Below are positions 8,351 to 16,759 of a DNA stretch of 64,000 nt, piece by piece. The first letter of the stretch is position 1; each line of letters opens with the position of its first letter. Under the pieces are notes generated by a model, which saw only the letters and a program-made list of their open reading frames with translations, was not told where the DNA came from and ran no database searches. The position numbers and the translations under genes were made by a program. Origin of the DNA: JALZMG01 sp963844175 (GTDB lineage: Bacteria; Actinomycetota; Acidimicrobiia; Acidimicrobiales; Ilumatobacteraceae); NCBI GenBank assembly GCA_963844175.1, contig CAWJNE010000027.1, positions 90,121 through 154,120 of the forward strand, in the 5' to 3' direction.

Positions 8351-8893
8351 ATGAACATCCGCCGCACCATCACTGCCGTGGCCGTCTCCGGGCTGAGCGT
8401 CTTCACCGGCGTGGGCCTGGCGTCCGTGGCTCACGCCGAACCGCCGACGTCGGTGTCGATGTCGGTGGACGACGAGGTGACCGCCAACGCCACCCGCCGG
8501 TTCTGGATCGACAACTACAGCAGCGCGTCGCTGTACGTCTACGGCGACGCCTGGACGGTCCACCAGCGGCTCGGATGGGACTCGACGGACCCCCGTCTGG
8601 CGTTGCCCGAGACGCCGCACTCCGCGGTCCCGGGCGAACGGCCGGTGCTCGACCCGGAGGATTCCACCCCGGCCCACGGCTACGAGCTGAGGCCAGGAGA
8701 GTCGATCGAGGTCGAGGTCGCCGCCTGGAAGGGGCACGCCCTCGGGCTGTGGTTCCGCACGGCCGACGAGTCGCCCCGCAGCGCAGCCCTGACGATGTAC
8801 GTGCACGGGATGATCCGGTACTCGTACGCGTACTCGGATGACTTCCGGGTCGACGCCGGCGGCCAGAACATCACGTTCTTCAACAAGCGGTGA
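8351..8893 (+). CDS. secreted protein of unknown function
   Basis: 180 residues with a clear Sec signal peptide (MNIRRTITAVAV, ending SVAHA before EPPTSV). The mature part is beta-rich with many aromatic residues (FWIDNYSSASLYVYGDAWTV and MYVHGMIRYSYAYSDDF). It resembles small secreted beta-sandwich proteins but matches no family I know. ATG 8351 is the only start that gives a signal peptide. It is a single-gene unit, with no gene in the 200 bp upstream. Confidence 0.72.
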   Translation: MNIRRTITAVAVSGLSVFTGVGLASVAHAEPPTSVSMSVDDEVTANATRRFWIDNYSSASLYVYGDAWTVHQRLGWDSTDPRLALPETPHSAVPGERPVLDPEDSTPAHGYELRPGESIEVEVAAWKGHALGLWFRTADESPRSAALTMYVHGMIRYSYAYSDDFRVDAGGQNITFFNKR

Positions 8894-8935
8894 ACAAGGG
8901 CGCTGCAGCGGGACACGACGTCTCGCGGCGCTGCG

Positions 8936-9895
8936 TCAGGGCCGGGTGAAGCCCCAGTCGAGGAGGTCGGTGGCGGCAGCGTCGCGGGCCTCCTCGGTCG
9001 GCGCGCCGAGCACGGCGACGATGATCCGCCGACCGGCTCGGTTGGCCGAAGCGAGGATGCACCAGCCGGCCTGTGTCGTGTGGCCGGTCTTGATGCCGTC
9101 CGACGCCGGATACGTGTCCAGAAGGTCGTTCGTGTTGGGCAAGGTCTGGTCGTTGAGCGTGGCGTCCCGCTGTCGAGTCGCCGCCTGGAACGTCTGGTTG
9201 CCCATCAGGAAGGCACCCAGCCGGACCATGTCGTTGGCCGTCGAGTACTGGTCCGCAGCGTCCAGGCCGGTGGCGTTGGCCGCCCGGGTGTTGGCCAGGC
9301 CCAGCGCCGCGGCGCGTTGGTTCATGAGCGCGGCGAACGCCTCCTCACTGCCGGCGATGTCGATGGCCAGGGCGCGAGCGGCGTCGTTGGCGCTGACGAC
9401 CAGCATCGCCCGGATCAGGGTGTCGCGCTGCAGCTGCTGACCGGGCCGGATCCCGATGATCGACTCCTCGGGATCGATCACCAGCCCGTCCGGCGCCGTG
9501 ACCACCTTGACGGGGTCGCCGACGGTGTACGCCACGTCGGCGGTCAGGAGCTTCATGAGGCTGCCGACGGACAGCGGGGCGTCGGCGTTGTTGGCGGCGA
9601 GGACGGTGCCGGTGCGCTGGTCGAAGACGGCGTAGGCGGCCGCTTCGACGACCGGGACGGTCGTCGTGGTCGGTGCCGGGACGGTGGTGGTGGCGGCGAC
9701 GGTCGTCGAGGTCGTCGACGTGGTCGTGCTCGGGGTCGTCGTCGGGGCGACGGTGGGCTCGAGCGGCTCCGTCGTGGTCGGGGCGAGGAGTGTGGTGGCG
9801 CCGGCCGTCGATGCCGTGCTCCGCTCGTCCGTCGAGGCGCTGCACGCGGTGAGGACCGACGCGACGAAGAGAACGAGCGCGCGCCTGACCGCCAT
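8936..9895 (-). CDS. D-alanyl-D-alanine carboxypeptidase lipoprotein (peptidase S11)
   Basis: Trims the terminal D-Ala of peptidoglycan stem peptides outside the membrane. The 319 residues begin with a lipoprotein signal (lipobox LTAC, Cys18). A Thr/Pro/Ser linker (about 20-82) follows, then the serine-peptidase domain with all three motifs: Ser112-Leu-Met-Lys115, Ser168-Ala-Asn170 and Lys269-Thr-Gly271. There is no C-terminal membrane anchor, which fits lipid anchoring at the N-terminus. The Thr-rich linker would let the domain reach across the wall. Confidence 0.93.
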   Translation of the reverse strand: MAVRRALVLFVASVLTACSASTDERSTASTAGATTLLAPTTTEPLEPTVAPTTTPSTTTSTTSTTVAATTTVPAPTTTTVPVVEAAAYAVFDQRTGTVLAANNADAPLSVGSLMKLLTADVAYTVGDPVKVVTAPDGLVIDPEESIIGIRPGQQLQRDTLIRAMLVVSANDAARALAIDIAGSEEAFAALMNQRAAALGLANTRAANATGLDAADQYSTANDMVRLGAFLMGNQTFQAATRQRDATLNDQTLPNTNDLLDTYPASDGIKTGHTTQAGWCILASANRAGRRIIVAVLGAPTEEARDAAATDLLDWGFTRP

Positions 9896-9959
9896 CCGTC
9901 CGAACGTACCCGCCGTCGCCCGCCGCCGTCCGGCACCCCCGCCACTAGCGTCCGCCATC

Positions 9960-11387
9960 GTGGCGGACCGATCGAATTGGGACGCCGTGGTCGTCGGCGC
10001 CGGCCCGAACGGCCTGGTGGCGGCGATCACGCTGGCCCGGGCCGGCCGGCGCGTTCTCGTGTTCGAGGGCGCCGACACCCCCGGCGGCGGGTGTCGAACG
10101 GCCGAGCTGACCGGTCCCGGGTTCCGCCACGACGTCTGCTCGTCGGTCCACCCGCTCGGCATCGGGTCGCCGGCGATGCGCGACCTGCCGCTCGAGCGCC
10201 ACGGCGTGCGGTGGGTGCAGCCGGACATCGCCATGGCCCACCCCATCGGCCGGGGCGCCGCGCTGCTGCACCGCTCACTCGAGGGCACGGTCGCCGGTCT
10301 CGGCCGTGACGGTGCGGCATGGCGGCGGATGGTCGCCCCGTTCCTCGCCGGGCGCCGCGGCCTGATCGACGATCTGCTGTCGCCGCTGTCCGTCCCCCGC
10401 CACCCGATCTCGTTGGCCAGGTTCGGGGTGTTCGGGGTCTGGGGAGCGACGGGGGTCGCCCGGGTCGGGCTGCGCACGGACGAGGGCGCGGCGATGCTCG
10501 CCGGGCTGGCCGCCCACAGCGTGCTGCCGATCAGCCGTCCGATCACGAACGGGTTCGCCGTGACGCTGGGCGCCCTGGCCCACGTCGTGGGCTGGCCGTT
10601 CGCCGAGGGCGGATCGCAGTCGATCACCGACGCGCTCGTGACCATCCTCGCCGAGCACGGCGGGGAGGTCGTCTGCGGGCAGCGGATCGAGCGGTTGTCG
10701 GACCTGCCGCCGGCGCGGATCACGATGGCCGACATCTCACCCGGCCAGCTGGTGGCGATGGCCGGCGACCGGCTGCCGGCGCGGTACGTGCGCCGGTTGC
10801 GCCGGTTCCGCCACGGGCCGGGCGCCTTCAAGGTCGACTACGCGCTGGCCGGCCCGGTCCCGTGGACGGACGACGCCGTCGGGCGGGCGGGCACGGTGCA
10901 CCTCGGCGGGACGATCGCCGAGGTGGCGGCGGCCGAGGCCGCCGTCGGGCGCGGCGAGCACCCCGAGGCCCCGTTCGTCCTCGCCGCCCAGGCCAGCCGG
11001 TTCGACGCGACCAGGGCGCCGGCGGGCCAGCACACGCTCTGGGCGTACACCCACGTGCCGAGCGGTTCGACGGTCGACATGACGGCCCGGATCGAGGCCC
11101 AGATCGAGCGGTTCGCCCCCGGGTTCCGGGACCTGGTGATCGATCGTCACGTGATGGGTCCGGCCGAGATCGAGGCCCGGAACCCCAACGACGTCGGCGG
11201 CGACATCACGGGCGGGATGAACGACTGGCGCCAGTTCGTCCGCCGGCCGGTCCTCGCCCTGCGGCCGTGGCGCACGCCGGTGGAGGGTCTGTACCTCTGC
11301 TCGGCGTCGACGCCGCCCGGCGGCGGCGCCCACGGCATGTGCGGCCTCCACGCCGCGCACTGCGCGCTGTCGGACCACCCCGCCTGA
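9960..11387 (+). CDS. phytoene-desaturase-like FAD-dependent oxidoreductase
   Basis: A 475-residue NAD(P)/FAD-dependent amine-oxidase/phytoene-dehydrogenase-like protein. The N-terminal dinucleotide fold is DAVVVGAGPNGLVAAITLAR, followed by VFEGADTPGGGCRTAEL. The C-terminal FAD-contacting motif is GLYLCSASTPPGGGAHGMCG. The substrate is not predictable, and members act on carotenoids or other polyprenoids. The GTG start at 9960 is 64 bp from the divergent carboxypeptidase start. It converges with the OYE gene with 6 bp between stops, so transcripts from the two sides meet there. Confidence 0.88.
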   Translation: MADRSNWDAVVVGAGPNGLVAAITLARAGRRVLVFEGADTPGGGCRTAELTGPGFRHDVCSSVHPLGIGSPAMRDLPLERHGVRWVQPDIAMAHPIGRGAALLHRSLEGTVAGLGRDGAAWRRMVAPFLAGRRGLIDDLLSPLSVPRHPISLARFGVFGVWGATGVARVGLRTDEGAAMLAGLAAHSVLPISRPITNGFAVTLGALAHVVGWPFAEGGSQSITDALVTILAEHGGEVVCGQRIERLSDLPPARITMADISPGQLVAMAGDRLPARYVRRLRRFRHGPGAFKVDYALAGPVPWTDDAVGRAGTVHLGGTIAEVAAAEAAVGRGEHPEAPFVLAAQASRFDATRAPAGQHTLWAYTHVPSGSTVDMTARIEAQIERFAPGFRDLVIDRHVMGPAEIEARNPNDVGGDITGGMNDWRQFVRRPVLALRPWRTPVEGLYLCSASTPPGGGAHGMCGLHAAHCALSDHPA

Positions 11388-11393
11388 ACGGGT

Positions 11394-13268
11394 TCAGAGG
11401 GCCAGGGCCACGCGGCGGGCTTCGAGGACGGCTTCGTGGATCGTGCGCGGCGCCACGCAGTCACCGGCCCGGGCCGTGACGCCGGGGTGGGGGTCGTCGG
11501 GGAGGCGGTAGCCGCAGTCGACGACGGCGGCGCAGGCGATCGTGCGGCGCTCACCGCTGAAGCGGTCCTCGACGACGCACGCTCCGGCGCGCAGCAGGCG
11601 CGGGATGGTCCGGCGCTCGATGCGCACGCCGGCCTGGGCCAGCCTGGTGTTGGCCGGGGCCAGGTCGCCCGAGCGAGCGAGCTCGTTGCCGGCCAGCTGA
11701 TCTTGGGTGATCAGGACGGCACGCGGCCCGAGCTCCTCGGCCAGCGCCACGCCGATCGGACCGCCGATCGGGTCGAGGATCACCACATCGCCATCGGCCG
11801 GCAGCTCGGCGTCGCCGCGACGCAGGGCGAGGACGTCGACCACCAGCGCGCCGTCCTCGACCTCGTGGTCCGGGTGGCCGGGCCGCCCGCCGGTGCACTG
11901 CACGACGGCGTCCATCCCGTCGGGGACGTCGGTGGCGCCGAGCCGCACGTCGATGCCGAGCCGCCCGACCTCTGCAGCCATCCACTCGACCAGGGCGCCG
12001 TTGGGTCCCGCGACCGCCGGCACACCACCGAGGCGGTCATCGCGCTCGACGATCGTGACGCGGTGCCCCCGCAGCGCGGCGATCCGCGCCGTCTCCAGAC
12101 CGGCCGGCCCGCCGCCGACCACCGCCACGGACCGAGCGACGCGGGCGGGTTGGGTCCAATCCGGGTCCTCGGTCTCCCGTCCTGCCGATGGTTCCCCGAT
12201 GCAGGTCACGAGCGGGTTGCGGACATCTCGCACCTGGCACACCTGGTTGCAGCGGGTGCACGGGCGGATCCGGTCGGCGTGGCCGGCACGCACCTTGGCC
12301 ACGAGGTCCGGGTCGGCGATCTGCGCCCGCGTCATCTCGGCGCCGGCGCACCCGCGATCGATGGCCCACGCCGCCTGGTCGACGTCGACCAGCGAGCCCT
12401 GGACGAACACCGGCACGGCCACCGATTCGGCCATCAACACGGCCAGGTCGATGTTGAAGCCGGCCGCCTGGTGGAAGTCGGGTCGGGTCTGCTCGATCGA
12501 GAAGATGGCACCGCGCACCACCACGAGGGCGTCGACACCGTCCACCAGCTCGGCGGCCAATCCCGGCGCCTGCTCCGGCGTGATCCCGGCCCACGGCGCC
12601 AGCTCGTCGCACGACAGGCGCAGCACCACCACCCGGGTCGGGCCGACCGCCGAGCGCACCGCCGCCAACACGTCGCGGGCGAAGCGCAGCCGATCCCCGC
12701 CCCACTCGTCGTCACGCTGGTTGGTCAGCCCGGACAGGAACTGGCGCACCAGGCTGTGCTGGCCGGCGTTGACCTCGACGCCGTCACACCCGGATTCGAC
12801 GGCCAGTCCGGCCGCCGACGCGAACCCGCTGACGACGTCGGCGATGTCGTCGGCCTCCATCCACTTCGGGACCTCGCGCGTGGCGACCTCCGGCACCCGC
12901 GACGGTGCCCAGAGGGGGCGCTGGCTGTACGCCGACGATCCCTGCCCGCCGGCGTGGTCGAGGGAGGCGAGGACGAGCGCGCCCTCGTCGTGGCCGACAG
13001 CGGCGATCGCCGCCCACCCGTCGGCGCAGCGTTCAGCCAGCGGCGCCCGCTCGTACGGCCAGTCGGACGCGTGGACGCTGGCGCCCTCGACCACGATCGT
13101 GCCGCACCCGCCGCGCGCCCGGCGGCCGTAGTAGGCGGTGTGGCGGGGCGTCAGCCGGCGGTCCTCGTCGCCGAGGTTGGTGACGTGCGGCCCGAACAGC
13201 ACCCGGTTGCGTGCCGTGCGTGGGCCCAGGTCGAGCGGTTCGAGCAGCCGGGCGCCGCGGCTCGTCAT
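11394..13268 (-). CDS. mycofactocin-linked FadH/OYE-family oxidoreductase
   Basis: A 624-residue fusion of an FMN TIM barrel (old yellow enzyme, residues 1-330) with an Fe-S motif and an NAD(P)/FAD domain, the 2,4-dienoyl-CoA reductase layout. The barrel shows RNRVLFGPHVTNLG and GCDGVEVNAGQHSLVRQFLS. The cluster is CTRCNQVCQVRDVRNPLVTC. The FAD domain begins VAVVGGGPAGLETARIAAL. Proteins of this layout are a recognised companion of mycofactocin loci (FadH/OYE family 1 and 2). It lies 13 bp downstream of mftC, so it is the last gene of the mft operon. Its substrate is unknown. The usual active-site HG(G)Q-type motif region reads LDHAGGQGSS. Confidence 0.88.
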   Translation of the reverse strand: MTSRGARLLEPLDLGPRTARNRVLFGPHVTNLGDEDRRLTPRHTAYYGRRARGGCGTIVVEGASVHASDWPYERAPLAERCADGWAAIAAVGHDEGALVLASLDHAGGQGSSAYSQRPLWAPSRVPEVATREVPKWMEADDIADVVSGFASAAGLAVESGCDGVEVNAGQHSLVRQFLSGLTNQRDDEWGGDRLRFARDVLAAVRSAVGPTRVVVLRLSCDELAPWAGITPEQAPGLAAELVDGVDALVVVRGAIFSIEQTRPDFHQAAGFNIDLAVLMAESVAVPVFVQGSLVDVDQAAWAIDRGCAGAEMTRAQIADPDLVAKVRAGHADRIRPCTRCNQVCQVRDVRNPLVTCIGEPSAGRETEDPDWTQPARVARSVAVVGGGPAGLETARIAALRGHRVTIVERDDRLGGVPAVAGPNGALVEWMAAEVGRLGIDVRLGATDVPDGMDAVVQCTGGRPGHPDHEVEDGALVVDVLALRRGDAELPADGDVVILDPIGGPIGVALAEELGPRAVLITQDQLAGNELARSGDLAPANTRLAQAGVRIERRTIPRLLRAGACVVEDRFSGERRTIACAAVVDCGYRLPDDPHPGVTARAGDCVAPRTIHEAVLEARRVALAL

Positions 13269-13281
13269 CGACGGCCGCTCG

Positions 13282-14424
13282 TCAGCGACGGGTGAACAGG
13301 ACGGGCTGGGGCATCGTCGCGCCCGGCCGGGAGTGATCCATCGCCGGGCGTGGCACGGTGCCGAGGCGATCGGCCCCGCGGCCGACGCCGGCCAGCAACG
13401 CTTCGCCGTGACCCTTCACACATTCGGGGTCGGGACCGTCGAGTGGCAAGCCGGTGAAGAACTTGGCCGCCATGCAGCCGCCCTGGCAGGCGTCCCAACT
13501 CCCGCAGCTGGCGCACGCTCCGGCCGACTGCGGTTGGCGGAGGTCGTGGAACAGGTCGCTGTCCCGCCACACCGAGGTGAACCCGCCGGCGTCACGGACG
13601 GACCCAGCCCGGAACTGCTCGTGGATCACGAAGGGGCAGGCGTACACGTCGCCGATCGGATCGATCAAGCAGACGACGCGACCGGCCCCGCACATGTTGA
13701 GGCCGGGCAGCGGTTCGCCGAGGGCGTTCAGGTGGAAGAACGAATCGCCCGTCAGGACGGAGTCGCCGTGGTCGAGCAGCCATCCGTAGATCTGACGCTG
13801 CTGCTCGTTGGTCGGGTGCAGCTCGGACCAGCTGTCAGCGCCGCGTCCCGACGGACGCAAGCGGGTCACCCGCAACTGGGCGCCGTAGCCGTCGGCCAGC
13901 GCCTTCAAGTCGTCGAGCTGGTCGACGTTGTGCCGGGTCACGACGATCGAGATCTTGAACGGGCCGAAATCGGCGGCGGCGAGGTGGTCCATCGCCCGTC
14001 GTGCCGCGGCGTGCGACCCGGCGCCGCGGACGGCGTCGTTGGTCCGTGCATCGAGCCCGTCCAGGCTGATCTGCACGTCGAGGTAGTCCATCGCCGCCAA
14101 GCGGCGGGCGGCGGTGGCGTCGAGGTAGGTCCCGTTGGTCGAGAACTTCACGCCGATGCCGTTGGCGACGGCGTGGTCGACGAGCGGGAAGAAGTCCCGC
14201 CGCAGCATCGGCTCGCCACCGCCGATGTTGATGTAGAAGACCTGCAGCCGGCGCAGCTCGTCGAGCACGGCGATGGCCTCGGCCGTCGACAGCTCGCGCG
14301 GGTCGCGGCGGCCCGACGACGACAGGCAGTGGACGCAGGACAGGTTGCAGGCGTACGTCAGCTCCCAGGTCAAGCAGATCGGTGCGTCGAGCCCGCCCTT
14401 GAGCTGCTCGACCAGCGGGGTCAC
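13282..14424 (-). CDS. mftC: mycofactocin radical SAM maturase MftC
   Basis: Acts on the C-terminal Val-Tyr of MftA: oxidative decarboxylation of the Tyr, then carbon-carbon bond formation. The 380 residues carry the radical SAM cluster motif Cys26-x3-Cys30-x2-Cys33 (YACNLSCVHCLSSSGRRD), the SAM-contacting GGGEP, and a SPASM domain with many Cys (NMCGAGRVVCLIDP, ACASCGSWDACQGGCMAAKF). It starts at GTG 14424. Exactly one 65-bp repeat unit separates it from mftB. Without that unit the mftB TGA and mftC GTG would fall together as GTGA. Confidence 0.96.
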   Translation of the reverse strand: MTPLVEQLKGGLDAPICLTWELTYACNLSCVHCLSSSGRRDPRELSTAEAIAVLDELRRLQVFYINIGGGEPMLRRDFFPLVDHAVANGIGVKFSTNGTYLDATAARRLAAMDYLDVQISLDGLDARTNDAVRGAGSHAAARRAMDHLAAADFGPFKISIVVTRHNVDQLDDLKALADGYGAQLRVTRLRPSGRGADSWSELHPTNEQQRQIYGWLLDHGDSVLTGDSFFHLNALGEPLPGLNMCGAGRVVCLIDPIGDVYACPFVIHEQFRAGSVRDAGGFTSVWRDSDLFHDLRQPQSAGACASCGSWDACQGGCMAAKFFTGLPLDGPDPECVKGHGEALLAGVGRGADRLGTVPRPAMDHSRPGATMPQPVLFTRR

Positions 14425-14489
14425 GCCGCTGCCTGTTCGTTCGCCCGCCAGGGCTGCTGCCGGTGCGCCCGGCCCGGACGCTCGCTCAC
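14425..14489 (-). repeat. single 65-bp repeat unit between mftB and mftC
   Basis: On the minus strand the unit runs from GTGAGCGAGCGTCCGGG at 14489 down to 14425 and is followed at once by the GTGACC that starts mftC. Its first GTGA contains the mftB stop. Length and both ends match the unit at 23733-23797 and the tandem units at 36726-36984. Confidence 0.9.
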
Positions 14490-14740
14490 GCTGTCACCAT
14501 GCCGGCGCGCTCCAGCGACTCCAGCCCGGCGACGAACGACGGCCAGCGCGATTCGGCGATGCCGGTGGCCTCCAGGGCATCGGCCACGGTGTCGTGCTCG
14601 GGCAGCGCCTCGACGACCCGCACGAGGTCCGGGTGCTTGAGGAAGATCAGCTTGCGGTTGCCGTAGTGGTAGGCGAGCGCGCCGAACGGCTCGCGCCGCA
14701 GGGCGACCTGCGGGTGCAGTGCGAGGCGCCGGTCGAGCAT
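14486..14740 (-). CDS. mftB: mycofactocin peptide chaperone MftB (PqqD-like)
   Basis: 84 residues with the RiPP-recognition fold that presents the MftA leader to MftC. MLDRRLALHPQVALRREPFG and AYHYGNRKLIFLKHPDLVR match MftB/PqqD proteins (a small winged-helix domain). The ATG at 14740 is 4 bp downstream of the mftA stop, so mftA and mftB are tightly coupled. Its stop falls in the first bases of the 65-bp repeat. Confidence 0.94.
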   Translation of the reverse strand: MLDRRLALHPQVALRREPFGALAYHYGNRKLIFLKHPDLVRVVEALPEHDTVADALEATGIAESRWPSFVAGLESLERAGMVTA

Positions 14741-14744
14741 GCGC

Positions 14745-14864
14745 TCAGTAGACGCCGCACATCCCGTCGATCGAGATCTCCTCGACCAGGAGCTCCTCCT
14801 CGACGAGCTCGTCCGGCTCGTCGGCGGACGACTCCGGCCCGGCATCGATGACGTTGGCGTCCAT
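14745..14864 (-). CDS. mftA: mycofactocin precursor peptide MftA
   Basis: A 39-residue ribosomal peptide. Its acidic leader (DELVEEELLVEEISIDG) and C-terminal GMCGVY are the signature of MftA. The last two residues, Val38-Tyr39, become the redox core of mycofactocin after action of MftC and later enzymes. ATG 14864 gives MDANVIDAGPESSADEP. It is the first gene of the operon mftA-mftB-mftC-OYE. The later genes mftD, mftE and mftF are not in this window. A set of CATCCGAGGG boxes lies upstream. Confidence 0.96.
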   Translation of the reverse strand: MDANVIDAGPESSADEPDELVEEELLVEEISIDGMCGVY

Positions 14865-14880
14865 CCGACGAGCGTACGTC

Positions 14881-14962
14881 CATCCGAGGGCCTGACGGCA
14901 TCCGAGGGTGTGCCGCCTGCGTCCGGCCCGGAGGCCCTCCGGTGACGCCAAACCCTCGGATG
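14881..14962. promoter_or_regulatory. three CATCCGAGGG boxes between mftA and the ABC exporter
   Basis: CATCCGAGGG occurs at 14881-14890 and, with one more matching base, at 14899-14909. Its reverse complement ACCCTCGGATG lies at 14952-14962. The direct pair is spaced 18 bp and the inverted pair forms an 11-bp perfect inverted repeat. This looks like a binding array for a dimeric regulator serving both divergent operons, possibly a TetR-type MftR (inference). Confidence 0.6.
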
Positions 14963-15007
14963 GAACCCACTGCGGAGCGGGGGGAGGCGGCGACGAGACT
15001 TGCCGCC

Positions 15008-16759
15008 ATGGCGGAACCTTCCCCGTCCCGCCGGCGCGCCCTGCTGGCCCTCCTGCGACCCGACGCTCGGCGGTGGGTCGTCCTCGGCGCGCTCGTCACG
15101 GTGTCGTCGGCGCTGACGCTGGCCGGCCCGCTCGTCGTGCGACGGGTCGTCGACCGCGCCGGTGCCGGCGCCACGGCCGGCGAGCTGGTGCGCCTCGCCA
15201 TCCTGTTCCTCGCCATCGCGTTGGCCACCCAGGTCATCGCCGTCGCCGTCGTCCGGCGAGCGACGATCACCGCCTGGGACACGACCAACGAGCTGCGCAT
15301 GCGCATCACCCGCCACGTGCTCGGGCTCGACCACGAGTTCCACCGCCAGCACACACCCGGTGAGCTGATCCAGCGCGTCGACGGCGACGTGACGTCGGTG
15401 TCCGAGCTGCTCGGGCGCGTCGTCCCCAAGGTCGCCGGCGGGTTCCTGCTCGTCGCCGGCATGGTCGTCGTCCTCACCGTGCTCGACTGGCGGCTCGGCG
15501 TCGGCATGGTCGTGTTCATCGTCGTGGCCGTCCTGGTCACCGTGCGCGGCCGGCACCGCGCCATCAGCGAGTCAGCCGACGAGCTGGACGCCTATGCCCG
15601 GCTGTACGGCGGCATCGAGGAGCGGCTGACGGCGGCGGAGGACCTGCGCTCGAACGGCGCCGGCCCGCACGCGCTGGGGCGGTTCGTGGAGGACTCCTCG
15701 GCGACGCTGCAGACGACCGTGCGTCGGGAGCGGGCGTTCCTTCACCTGTGGTGGAAGGTGCAGAGCGCGTTGACGGTTGGCACCGTGGCCGGGCTGGTCG
15801 CCAGCGGGCTGCTCGTGGCCAACGGGCTGATCTCGGTCGGCACCGCCTTCCTGCTGTTCCAGTACCTGCTGCTCGTCAAACGGCCGCTGGAGGAGCTGGT
15901 CGACGAGCTGGAGACCGTGCAGAAGGCCAATGGCGCGATGGTGCGCGTCGTCGACCTGCTCGACCTGCAGCCCTCGATCGTCGATTCCGGCACCGTGTGC
16001 CCGCCGGTCGGACCCCTCTCCATCGACCTGCACGACGTCTCGTTCGGGTACGAGGGTCCGGGTCAGGAGCTGACGCTCCACGACGTCGACATCATCGTCG
16101 GCGGCGGCCGCTCGGTCGGCGTCGTCGGGCGCACCGGCAGTGGCAAGACCACCTTCTCCCGGCTGCTGCTGCGGCTCGTCGAGGCGACCAGCGGCTCCGT
16201 GCGGCTCGGCGGTGTGCCGATCGCCGACATCCCGATGGCCGAGCTGCGTCGCCGGGTCGCCCTGGTGCCTCAGGAGGTCGAGCTGTTCGAGGGCACGATC
16301 CGAGACAACGTCACCCTGTTCGACCCGGTCCCGTCCGATGCCGACGTCGTCGACGCGCTGCATCGAGCCGGTCTGGGTTCCCTCGCGTCCGGCGGCATCG
16401 AACGTGTCCTCGGTGCCGCCGGCGCTGGCCTGTCGGCGGGGGAGGCCCAGCTGCTGGCGATGGCGCGGGTCTGGCTCCGGCGGCCGGACCTCGTCGTGCT
16501 CGACGAGGCCACGGCGCGCATCGATCCCGCCACCGAGGCCAAGCTCGAGGCCGCCCTCGCCGAGCTGACGGCCGGGCGCACGACGGTCGTCATCGCCCAC
16601 AAGCTGTCGACGCTGCGGATGGTCGACGAGGTGATCGTGTTCGACCACGGCCGGGTCGTCGAGCACGACGACCGTGCCCTGCTGATGGCCGACGGCGGCA
16701 GCCGCTACCGCCTGCTGTTGGACCTGGCGCTGGAACGCCAACTGGAGCCCGCGCAATGA
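15008..16759 (+). CDS. ABC exporter half-transporter with complete ATPase motifs (subunit A)
   Basis: 583 residues: a six-helix type-1 exporter membrane domain (about 20-310) fused to an ATPase domain. Walker A is GRTGSGKTT (about 374), Walker B VVLDEATARID (about 496) with the catalytic Glu. The signature is LSAGEAQL instead of LSGGQ (about 473), and the D-loop and H-loop (VIAHKLS) are present. With the next gene it forms a heterodimer: its Walker motifs pair with the canonical signature of subunit B, making the working ATP site. ATG 15008 is preferred because the upstream in-frame ATGs (14942, 14960) lie in the candidate operator region. Cargo unknown. Confidence 0.9.
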   Translation: MAEPSPSRRRALLALLRPDARRWVVLGALVTVSSALTLAGPLVVRRVVDRAGAGATAGELVRLAILFLAIALATQVIAVAVVRRATITAWDTTNELRMRITRHVLGLDHEFHRQHTPGELIQRVDGDVTSVSELLGRVVPKVAGGFLLVAGMVVVLTVLDWRLGVGMVVFIVVAVLVTVRGRHRAISESADELDAYARLYGGIEERLTAAEDLRSNGAGPHALGRFVEDSSATLQTTVRRERAFLHLWWKVQSALTVGTVAGLVASGLLVANGLISVGTAFLLFQYLLLVKRPLEELVDELETVQKANGAMVRVVDLLDLQPSIVDSGTVCPPVGPLSIDLHDVSFGYEGPGQELTLHDVDIIVGGGRSVGVVGRTGSGKTTFSRLLLRLVEATSGSVRLGGVPIADIPMAELRRRVALVPQEVELFEGTIRDNVTLFDPVPSDADVVDALHRAGLGSLASGGIERVLGAAGAGLSAGEAQLLAMARVWLRRPDLVVLDEATARIDPATEAKLEAALAELTAGRTTVVIAHKLSTLRMVDEVIVFDHGRVVEHDDRALLMADGGSRYRLLLDLALERQLEPAQ

